Origin: Brevibacterium sp. 239c
GTDB taxonomy: Bacteria > Actinomycetota > Actinomycetes > Actinomycetales > Brevibacteriaceae
NCBI RefSeq assembly: GCF_900169365.1
Contig: NZ_FXZH01000016.1
Location: 1 to 64,000 of the forward strand
Reading direction: 5' to 3'
DNA length: 64,000 nt
The position numbers and the translations under genes are program-made. The notes under the pieces are model-generated. The model was given only the letters and a program-made list of their open reading frames with translations. It was not told the DNA's origin and ran no database searches. Shown in pieces: positions 52,292 to 59,223 of this stretch. Each line of letters starts with the position of its first letter. Position 1 is the stretch's first letter.

Positions 52292-53377
52292 CTACGTCGC
52301 CGTTGTGCTCCACGCCGGAAATTCGTCGGGGTAGCCCGCCCACTCCATCGGCCCGGCCTCCAGCTCCGCATCGCTGAGGGCGGCCTCGTCGAGGACCTGC
52401 CGCAGCCGGAGCTCGTCGAGTCCGGTGCCGATGAACGCCAGGTCCTGACCGAACGCGAGAAACTCGGCCCCAGCGCCGGGGCTGTCGTCGAACGCCAATG
52501 GAGAAAGCGTGAATATGCGGCCGACCTGATCCCACTGAGCGGTGATGTGCGGACGTGTGGCCAATCGTGCAAATCCGGCCGAGCGCAGAATGTGACCGCA
52601 GTGCCCCTGAAACAGGCATGCCTTCAGCGCGTGATTCAGGCGACCTGGGTGGAAGGGACGATACTGCTCGTACCGAATGGCTTCGACCACGCAGGATTGC
52701 CGCTGCGGTGGAAATTCTTGGTTGAGGATCGCCACCCAGCCGGCATCCGGTGGCCGCTGCACGTAGGTCCTCCCGGCACGACCGAGCACTTCGAAACCGT
52801 CGCGACCGCCGAGACCGTCGCGACCGTGCCGGCTGCAGGGATTCGCGACGAGTCTCTGCTCAGCACTTGGGGCTAGATGGCTGAGCAGCGAGGCAGCCCG
52901 CTCGAGCGCCTTCGGCTGGAGCGAGCTTCCGTTTACAACTGCGATCGTCGAAGCGAATTCGATCTGAGCGACGAGCAGCTCAGCCTTCGAGGCGATGACG
53001 CCTCCGTCCCTCGCATCACTCGCCAGGGGGACTCTGATGAGCTCCTCAGAGTCAAGATCAGCAAGCATACATCCCACGTCGAGGACGCAGACGAGGTCGA
53101 GGAGAGCCGTCCCCGCGTCCGGAGCCGTGAGGAAGCCGACGATCTCCATCACCGGCACCTCCAGTGGGTATTCCAGGACGACGCCGGGAACGTGGATCGC
53201 CTTGCGCATCAGATTGACTGCCCTGTCGACGGCTTCGAGTCCTTGACCCGTCTGCTCGGCAGGGACGAAGACGAATCCCCGGACTTCCGCTATGCTCCGG
53301 GCGCACCTGCCCCTCTCCTGGGCACACGCGCCAGTCACCGCAATCACATCGACATCGGCATCACTTGACTCTGGCAT
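52292..53377 (-). CDS. MRF-like COG0523 relative (ribosome hibernation)
   Basis: A 361-residue protein with a recognisable CobW-type C-terminal half (SCVVEAIRYEQYRPFHPGRL, then IFTLSPLAFD). The N-terminal half lacks the P-loop GxxGxGK and CxCC motifs of active COG0523 GTPases. In mycobacteria, a similarly placed Zur-controlled protein (MRF) next to zinc-free ribosomal proteins recruits hibernation factor to the ribosome. The same context holds here: it is divergent from the zinc-free bL36 gene with a Zur-like box between them. The ATG at 53377 is chosen because the Shine-Dalgarno touches the upstream ATG at 53383. The MRF identity is inference from context plus C-terminal similarity. Confidence 0.7.
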   Translation of the reverse strand: MPESSDADVDVIAVTGACAQERGRCARSIAEVRGFVFVPAEQTGQGLEAVDRAVNLMRKAIHVPGVVLEYPLEVPVMEIVGFLTAPDAGTALLDLVCVLDVGCMLADLDSEELIRVPLASDARDGGVIASKAELLVAQIEFASTIAVVNGSSLQPKALERAASLLSHLAPSAEQRLVANPCSRHGRDGLGGRDGFEVLGRAGRTYVQRPPDAGWVAILNQEFPPQRQSCVVEAIRYEQYRPFHPGRLNHALKACLFQGHCGHILRSAGFARLATRPHITAQWDQVGRIFTLSPLAFDDSPGAGAEFLAFGQDLAFIGTGLDELRLRQVLDEAALSDAELEAGPMEWAGYPDEFPAWSTTAT

Positions 53378-53401
53378 TGGCATCCTTCCCTCAAAGAATC
53401 T

Positions 53402-53419
53402 ATTGTTAAGCCTAACAAT
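53402..53419. promoter_or_regulatory. ATTGTTA inverted repeat beside Zur-like box
   Basis: ATTGTTA-AGCC-TAACAAT is an exact inverted repeat between the MRF-like gene and rpmJ. It overlaps the Zur-like box by 4 bp. It may be a second regulator site or a hairpin in the MRF leader. Confidence 0.4.
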
Positions 53420-53436
53420 ACTCATTCTCATTAAGG
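53416..53436. promoter_or_regulatory. Zur-like box between MRF-like gene and rpmJ
   Basis: The site reads CAATACTCATT then CTCATTAAGG on the plus strand. It matches the aztD2 box in ATA-x-T and TTCTCATT. It is the weakest of the four boxes in its left arm. Confidence 0.5.
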
Positions 53437-53445
53437 AGATCAGTC

Positions 53446-53568
53446 ATGAAGGTTCGCAGATCTCTGCGCTCGATCAAGAAGCAGCCGGGTTCACAGGTCG
53501 TGCGCAGACGCGGCCGCGTCTATGTCATCAACAAGCTCAATCCCCGATTCAAGGCACGTCAGGGCTGA
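53446..53568 (+). CDS. rpmJ: Zinc-free ribosomal protein bL36 (C-minus paralogue)
   Basis: A 40-residue ribosomal protein L36, beginning [20 protein letters not shown] and ending RFKARQG. The usual L36 has a zinc ribbon with three Cys and one His. Here those positions carry no Cys or His, so it needs no zinc. Such copies replace the zinc form under zinc starvation and are Zur-controlled. The ATG follows AAGGAG 7 bases upstream. It is divergent from the MRF-like gene. Confidence 0.93.
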   Translation: MKVRRSLRSIKKQPGSQVVRRRGRVYVINKLNPRFKARQG

Positions 53569-53575
53569 TCCGAGC

Positions 53576-54283
53576 TCAGCGCGAACGCCTGGGGCCGCCC
53601 GCACTGCCGTGCGTGAAGATCTCGGGGTTGAGCTCAACGAGCTTTCGGGTGTGGCGAATATGCAGGGCCATCATCGCCTCCGCGGATTCGACATCGCCAT
53701 CGATCACGGCCCGAAGGATCATGCGGTGCTCGGCGAAGATGTCCTCCCGCCGGGAACGTCGGGTGATTCCGTCCGGAGCCAGCAGCTGCCTGCGGTAATA
53801 GTGGGTGAGATTCCACAGGTGCTCGACAGTGTCGTGGAGCCTGATCGTCGTCGGGCCTGCCATCAGTGCCCGATGGAAATCATGGTCACACTCAAGGAAG
53901 TCACCACTCGACGTCGCCGCCTCCACCCGCTGGGCACTGGCTTCGAACTCGGCAAAGGAATCTGCAGTGTGAGTGGGCATCGCCATCCCCAGCAGCAGCG
54001 GCTCCAGCCGTTCCCGCATCAGGTAGATCTCCCGGCATTCGTCAAGATTAAGCGTTGACACCCACGCTCCAGTCGATGCCACCAGGGTGACCAGTCCAGA
54101 GGATTCGAGGATGTGCAGGGTCTCCCTGATCGGCAGCCTGCTCACGCCGAATTCCTCGGCGATCTCCTCCTGCCTGATCCTGGTTCCAGGGACGAGAACT
54201 CCCTTGATGATCCGCGACCTCAGCTCGGCCGCGATTCTGGCGCTGGCCGCCTGATCGTGTGTCACAGTTCGCATCCCTTTCAT
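53576..54283 (-). CDS. GntR family regulator, FCD subfamily
   Basis: A 235-residue regulator. The winged helix is in residues about 10-75 (GTRIRQEEIAEEFGVSRLPI, then RETLHILESSG), followed by an FCD ligand domain (DFHRALMAGP and EHRMILRAVIDGD, expected metal-site residues). The ATG at 54283 follows GAGGGCG; an upstream start would add poor sequence. It is divergent from a large APC permease, with three small palindromes between them, and probably controls that permease. Its stop is 7 bp from rpmJ. Confidence 0.85.
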   Translation of the reverse strand: MKGMRTVTHDQAASARIAAELRSRIIKGVLVPGTRIRQEEIAEEFGVSRLPIRETLHILESSGLVTLVASTGAWVSTLNLDECREIYLMRERLEPLLLGMAMPTHTADSFAEFEASAQRVEAATSSGDFLECDHDFHRALMAGPTTIRLHDTVEHLWNLTHYYRRQLLAPDGITRRSRREDIFAEHRMILRAVIDGDVESAEAMMALHIRHTRKLVELNPEIFTHGSAGGPRRSR

Positions 54284-54716
54284 ACTTTCGCCCTCTGCCG
54301 TGAAGCATAGTCGCCCACACGCTGCGAGACGGCGGATCCCAAGGTCCGCAATGATCATCGACTCGAGACACTCCGCGCCGATTGCAATCAAACTGCAATC
54401 TGGGCCCATTTGGACCAAAGGCACCTGAACTGCGGAACTGCTGCCTGGGAATTCTGAGCATAATTGGATCCAATCTGGCAACTGGGCATTCAGCGATGAC
54501 AGATATTAATGGGCTCTATAGCGAAGCCTGTTTCGGCATTGGATCCATTCGACGCGATATCTTGTCGTTGTTCGAAAGCCTGACTATCGACCCAGGTCAC
54601 ATGCGGTATATATGCGCGCCCCCGAGGGCCGGAAATCACTATCAACGTGATTGACATCACCCACTCCAGGAGAGAAACTTCAAAAGTTGAAAGCTATTTA
54701 CACAATTGAAAGGGCA
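54284..54716. other. Regulatory intergenic region, GntR gene / APC permease
   Basis: This 433-bp region holds no convincing gene. It contains three palindromes suited to GntR regulators: TTTGG-A-CCAAA at 54409, ATTGGATCCAAT at 54463 and a degenerate ATTGGATCCATT copy near 54539. It also has AT-rich stretches just before the permease gene. Confidence 0.55.
54409..54474. promoter_or_regulatory. Candidate GntR operators (two palindromes)
   Basis: TTTGG-A-CCAAA (54409-54419) and ATTGGATCCAAT (54463-54474) are exact palindromes 54 bp apart. Both have the TTGG/CCAA arms. They lie 126-180 bp upstream of the GntR start and 240-300 bp before the permease. Confidence 0.45.
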
Positions 54717-56372
54717 ATGATGTCCACAATCATTCCCCCGGCGTCCGGACGACCAACGAAGGTCGAAGTCCGGGCCGATAAGGGGCTCAAGAGAGACATC
54801 GGAAAAATCGGTCTCCTATTCACCGGCGTCGGTTCGATCATCGGCTCCGGTTGGCTCTTCGGCGCGTTCAACGCCTCCGTGATGGTCGGTCCGGCATCAC
54901 TCATCTCCTGGGCGCTCGGCGCCGTCATGATGATCTTCGTGGCGCTGAACTATGCGGAGCTCGGCGTGATGTTCCCCGTCGCCGGTGGCGTCATTCGCTT
55001 CCCCCACTTCTCCTTCGGCTCATTCGCCAGCTTCACCAGCGGGTGGATCACCTGGCTGTCTGTGGCGGCGACCGTGCCCATCGAGGTCATGGCCGCCGTT
55101 CAGTACGCGTCGAGCTACCTTCCCTGGCTGATGCACACCGTCGATGACGTCGCCGTCCTCACAGGCCCGGGCATTGCGGTGAGCATTGCTCTGATGCTGG
55201 TCTTCAGCTTCATCAATCTCTACGGAGTCCAGCTCTTCGCTCGGTTCAACAACGTCCTCGTGTGGTGGAAGCTCGCCGTCATCCTGCTGGTCATCGTCGT
55301 GTTCTTCGCTCTCTCGTTCAACCCCGGTCACTTCGCGAGCCAGCAGTTCGGCGGATTCGCACCCAACGGAATCGGACCGATCTTCGCAGCCCTGCCTGCT
55401 GCCGGCATCGTCTTCTCCTACCTCGGTTTCCGTCAAGGCGTCGAGTTCGCCGGTGAGACGACGAACCCGCAGAAGAATGTCCCCTTCGCAGTCATCGGAT
55501 CGATCCTCGTCACCGGCGTCATCTACATCGCACTGCAGGCGGCCTTCATCGGCGCACTGCCCTCGGACCTCCTCGACGGTGGTTGGGCGAAACTGGCCTT
55601 CACCAACGATGCGGGTCCTCTGGCTGAGATCTCCCTGCTGCTGGGCGCCGTATGGCTGGCAGTCATCCTCTACGGTGATGCGATCGTCTCCCCCGCTGAC
55701 ACCGGCCTGATCTACACCGCGCTGGCTCCTCGCCTGTCCTATTCACAGGCGAAGGTCGGCAACGCCCCACGCGCCCTGGCCAAGCTCAACAAGCACGGCG
55801 TCCCCTGGATCTCACTGCTCGTCGTCTTCATCGTCTCCTGCATCATGTTCCTGCCCTTCCCCTCATGGGCGAAACTGGTCGGATTCATCACCTCCGGCAC
55901 CGTACTCTCATTCGCCACGGGCCCGGTGGTCGTCGCCGCGCTGCGGCGTCAGCTGCCTGAGCAGGAACGTCCGTTCAAACTGCCTGGCAACGACGTGCTG
56001 CCCATCATCGGCTTCATCTGCGCGAACCTCATCGTCTACTGGACAGGATGGGAAACGAACTGGAAGCTCTTCCTCGCCGTCGCGATCGGTTACGTCGTCA
56101 TGATCCTCCACCACATCTTCGCCAAGGACAAGGCTCGCCTGCCGGACCTGAAGATGCGCTCCGGCTGGTGGATGATCCTGTGGATGGTCGGCCTGGTCCT
56201 TCTCAGCCTCATCGGCCATTACGGCGGCGGACTCGACATCATGGGCTTCGTCTGGGGTGAGATCGTCACTGTGATCTTCTCGGTCATCGTCTTCTACGTC
56301 GGCATCAGCTGCCGACTGACCCCAGAGGAGTCGGTCGAAGCCATCGAGCAGACTCAGCGCGTGGACGACTGA
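54717..56372 (+). CDS. APC family amino acid permease, large
   Basis: A 551-residue permease with about 14 membrane segments. The APC signature in TM1 is GVGSIIGSGWLFGAF, and TM6 has the conserved FSYLGFRQGVEFAGET. The length and VAGGVIRFPHFSFGSF loop resemble aspartate:proton symporters of the YveA type, but the substrate is not certain. The start is ambiguous: ATG at 54717 and 54720 follow GAAAGGGC, while TTG at 54687 follows AGGAGA at a long distance. It is divergent from a GntR/FCD regulator. Confidence 0.85.
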   Translation: MMSTIIPPASGRPTKVEVRADKGLKRDIGKIGLLFTGVGSIIGSGWLFGAFNASVMVGPASLISWALGAVMMIFVALNYAELGVMFPVAGGVIRFPHFSFGSFASFTSGWITWLSVAATVPIEVMAAVQYASSYLPWLMHTVDDVAVLTGPGIAVSIALMLVFSFINLYGVQLFARFNNVLVWWKLAVILLVIVVFFALSFNPGHFASQQFGGFAPNGIGPIFAALPAAGIVFSYLGFRQGVEFAGETTNPQKNVPFAVIGSILVTGVIYIALQAAFIGALPSDLLDGGWAKLAFTNDAGPLAEISLLLGAVWLAVILYGDAIVSPADTGLIYTALAPRLSYSQAKVGNAPRALAKLNKHGVPWISLLVVFIVSCIMFLPFPSWAKLVGFITSGTVLSFATGPVVVAALRRQLPEQERPFKLPGNDVLPIIGFICANLIVYWTGWETNWKLFLAVAIGYVVMILHHIFAKDKARLPDLKMRSGWWMILWMVGLVLLSLIGHYGGGLDIMGFVWGEIVTVIFSVIVFYVGISCRLTPEESVEAIEQTQRVDD

Positions 56373-56398
56373 GTCCACGTCTGCTTCCCGAACCGCAC

Positions 56399-56448
56399 AC
56401 CCGTGGCATCACCTCGGCGAACTTTGCCGTCGGGGTGATGCCGTGGGT
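56399..56448 (+). terminator. Long hairpin after the APC permease
   Basis: ACCCGTGGCATCACC and GGTGATGCCGTGGGT form a 15-bp stem with two G-U pairs, and pairing continues toward the loop. It lies 27 bp after the permease stop. Confidence 0.65.
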
Positions 56449-56521
56449 ATCGAATAGTCACGGTCGAAATCACCGCACGGCCGCTCGGGCATGAACTATG
56501 GTCAGTCACCAAGGAGGAGAC

Positions 56522-56851
56522 ATGGCCACGGATTACTCACCCGAGCGACTTGCCTTGATGGCAGAGGAACTGTTCGCCGCCGCTCAGGCGCTGGGGATCA
56601 GTCTGCCCCAAAGCGGCACACCCAGCACTGTGCCAAATGATGAAGCTGACATCGAGTCGGATGCCTCGGGGCTGGTCACAACGCTTCTGGACTCCAGTTC
56701 GACCTGGGCGGCGACTATAGGCTCACGCGCGGCCGCCCCCTTCGGTGCTTTCCTCGCCGGATCCCGTTCAGACGCACAAACTAAAACGGCGGCCAGTGCC
56801 TGTGCGCGCGTCGAGGACGTCATCGCCGCACTCAGTCGCTGCGACGAGTGA
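56522..56851 (+). CDS. Small protein resembling the MobA C-terminal domain
   Basis: A 109-residue soluble protein of the kind annotated DUF6457. The segment AAPFGAFLAGSRSDAQTKT near residue 75 resembles LSPVLAAFLAGRVHAGG of the facing MobA tail. The two also share a preceding helical stretch. The ATG follows AAGGAGGAGAC. It overlaps the convergent mobA gene by 20 bp. A role in molybdopterin dinucleotide synthesis is inferred from genomic context only. Confidence 0.6.
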   Translation: MATDYSPERLALMAEELFAAAQALGISLPQSGTPSTVPNDEADIESDASGLVTTLLDSSSTWAATIGSRAAAPFGAFLAGSRSDAQTKTAASACARVEDVIAALSRCDE

Positions 56852-57755
56852 GGACCTCCTCGACCTTCCGCAGCGACTCCTCGACGGACGTCGGAGCACC
56901 GGCTGAGCCTCCGGCATGTACCCTGCCGGCGAGGAACGCAGCGAGGACCGGGCTCAAGGACGACTGCGAATGTTTGATCCTCGAAGCGAACTCGAGGATC
57001 GCGGCAACCTCGCCATCGTCTATCTCAGACTCCGCATAATCCCGGATCTGCAGGACCTCCGCAGGTACCGGCCGAACTCTATCGGCTGCAGAGCCATTGC
57101 CAGCAGGGCCCTCGTCAGCAGCGGAGACCTCGGCAGAGATCTGCTCGAACTCTTCCGGCGTGTCGAAGTCGACGATCGTCCCGGGATCGACCTCCACTGA
57201 GGTCACTTCAACCCCGCGGAAGAGCAGCTTGACCGCTTTGTCGCGTGTGTCGCCGATATCGGCCAGTCGTGAACGCAGCAACCCTGTCGGCCACGCCGCA
57301 CACAGGAACTGAAGCTTTCCTCTGTCGTCGACACCGGCCGCAGGCTTCTCGGTCTCCCGGCACGAGGCGATGAGCGCTTGCAGATGATCCTCACTGACCA
57401 GCGGCATGTCACCGGCCAGGATGAGGGTGACGTCGGAAGCCTCACGGCTACGCTGTGAGGCACCACTCTGCCTCTGTTCGTGCTGGTCTCTGACGGCGCG
57501 CACGCCGGCATCGATTCCGGCCAGAGGACCAGAGAAAATCGGTTCCTCACGGACCGTGTACACCTCAGCCTGCTCGGCCTGCGAGAGCCCCTCGGCCGGA
57601 CCTGCCAGCCAGATCTTCGCATCGGGCACCGCCGAGCGCACGGTCGCGATGATCCGCGAGATCACCGATCGCTCGCCGAGGAGGACGCCAGGCTTATGGA
57701 CCCCGCCGAAGCGACGGGATCGGCCACCACTGAGAACTATAACCGTGTTCGCCAT
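56832..57755 (-). CDS. mobA: Molybdenum cofactor guanylyltransferase with C-terminal extension
   Basis: A 307-residue protein. The nucleotidyltransferase domain (about 1-200) has VLSGGRSRRFGGVHKP, LILAGDMPLVSEDH and VDFDTPEEFEQI. It links GMP to molybdopterin to make the bis-MGD cofactor. The last 100 residues (from about QIRDYAESEIDDGEVAAILE) are an added helical domain like the small protein at 56522. The ATG at 57755 starts the MANTVIVLSGG consensus; an in-frame start further upstream is unlikely. It is near narGH, whose product needs bis-MGD. Confidence 0.88.
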   Translation of the reverse strand: MANTVIVLSGGRSRRFGGVHKPGVLLGERSVISRIIATVRSAVPDAKIWLAGPAEGLSQAEQAEVYTVREEPIFSGPLAGIDAGVRAVRDQHEQRQSGASQRSREASDVTLILAGDMPLVSEDHLQALIASCRETEKPAAGVDDRGKLQFLCAAWPTGLLRSRLADIGDTRDKAVKLLFRGVEVTSVEVDPGTIVDFDTPEEFEQISAEVSAADEGPAGNGSAADRVRPVPAEVLQIRDYAESEIDDGEVAAILEFASRIKHSQSSLSPVLAAFLAGRVHAGGSAGAPTSVEESLRKVEEVLTRRSD

Positions 57756-57772
57756 GGTCCGATCATACGCTT

Positions 57773-57789
57773 TTCTACGATTCGTAGAA
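57773..57789. promoter_or_regulatory. 17-bp palindrome upstream of mobA
   Basis: TTCTACG-ATT-CGTAGAA is an exact inverted repeat 18 bp upstream of the mobA start and 190 bp upstream of narK. No regulator is next to it. It is a plausible repressor site for mobA. Confidence 0.45.
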
Positions 57790-57978
57790 TCGAGCATGAT
57801 TCTTTTCCGTATATCGGATTGTGACCATATCTGCGGTTCTCACCGACTCTCCGAACCATCGTGCCACCACGCTCTTTGACAGGGTTCGGATTAAACACGG
57901 TCGAAACTGTTCCCTATTCCTGCGAACTCTGGTCATATCGAGACTAACAATCAGATCAGTTCACTCAGGAGGCCGGGG

Positions 57979-59223
57979 ATGTCACCAACGCAGATGCCCG
58001 ATGCCGCGCGTCCCAGTACCGCGTCTCATGTTGTTTCGGGTGGTCAGAGGACGAAGGCACTGATCTTCGCGACACTCGGCTTCATGGTCACTTTCTGGGC
58101 CTGGTCGCTGATCAGCCCGCTCGGGCCGCATTTCGTCGAGGAGGGCTTCACTGACAACTCCGCTCTCCTCGTGGCTGTGCCGGTCCTCGTGGGATCGCTT
58201 GGACGGATCATAGTCGGCTCGCTCACCGACCGCCTCGGCGGGCGATTCATGATGCCGTTCATCGCCATCGTGACCGTGATCCCAGTGCTGTTCGTCGGGT
58301 TCATCGGTCAGTACACCTACCCGGCCCTCCTCGTCGGGGGCCTGTTCCTGGGCGTGGCGGGTACGAGCTTCGCCGTCGGCGTCCCCTACGTCAATCGCTG
58401 GTTCCCCCCGCAGCGCCGCGGATTCGCAATCGGCGTCTACGGGATCGGCATGGGCGGCACCGCCATCGCCGCTTTCGCCACGGTGCCGCTCCATGACATC
58501 TGGCCCAAACTGCCATTCGTGCTCGCCGCCGGAGTCCTGCTCATCTACGCCGTCGTCGCCTACACCATCATGCGCAACCCTCCCGATTGGACGCCGTCGC
58601 GCCAGAGCCTCGCGGAAACGACGGCCCAGACCATGCGGATCCGCCTCACCTGGCAGGCCTGCTATCTCTACGCCCTGACCTTCGGCGGCTACGTCGCGTT
58701 CTCCGTCTACCTGCCCACGATGCTCCACAACAGCTACGGACTGGACCCCGCTGATGCCTCGCTGCGCATGGCCGGATTCGTCCTCGTCGCGGTCGTGCTC
58801 CGTCCCATCGGAGGCGGGCTGTCCGACAAATTCGGCGCCATCGCCATCCTCAGCATCAGCTATGTGCTCATTCTCATCTGCGCCTTGGTCTTGGCCTTCG
58901 ACCCCGAGCACTTCATCGTCTATACCTCAGCCTTCATTCTCATGTCCGCGGCATTGGGCATGGGTGCCGGAGCGACCTTCGCCCTCATCGCACAGCATTC
59001 CGACCCTGCGAAGATCGGCTCGATCACCGGTTTCGTCGGTGCCGCCGGCGGCCTCGGCGGATTCGTCCCGCCCCTGCTGCTCGGCTCGCTGTGGTCGGCC
59101 CTGGGCAGCTATTCCATCGGACTCATCCTCCTCGGAGGAACCACAATCATCGCTCTGCTCATCACACTCTGGGTGGGCCGCGAAGCGAAGCAGCGCATCA
59201 CAGACACGGAGGCAGCACAATGA
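57979..59223 (+). CDS. narK: Nitrate/nitrite MFS transporter
   Basis: A 414-residue MFS transporter of the nitrate-nitrite porter family with 12 membrane segments. NNP motifs are GLFLGVAGTSFAVGVPYVN (about residue 117) and GFVGAAGGLGGFVPPLLLG (about 352). The conserved arginines expected for nitrate binding fall in helices II and VIII (GSLGRIIVGSLTDRLGGR). The ATG at 57979 follows AGGAGG. Its stop overlaps the narG start (ATGA), so the two are translationally coupled. Confidence 0.93.
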   Translation: MSPTQMPDAARPSTASHVVSGGQRTKALIFATLGFMVTFWAWSLISPLGPHFVEEGFTDNSALLVAVPVLVGSLGRIIVGSLTDRLGGRFMMPFIAIVTVIPVLFVGFIGQYTYPALLVGGLFLGVAGTSFAVGVPYVNRWFPPQRRGFAIGVYGIGMGGTAIAAFATVPLHDIWPKLPFVLAAGVLLIYAVVAYTIMRNPPDWTPSRQSLAETTAQTMRIRLTWQACYLYALTFGGYVAFSVYLPTMLHNSYGLDPADASLRMAGFVLVAVVLRPIGGGLSDKFGAIAILSISYVLILICALVLAFDPEHFIVYTSAFILMSAALGMGAGATFALIAQHSDPAKIGSITGFVGAAGGLGGFVPPLLLGSLWSALGSYSIGLILLGGTTIIALLITLWVGREAKQRITDTEAAQ

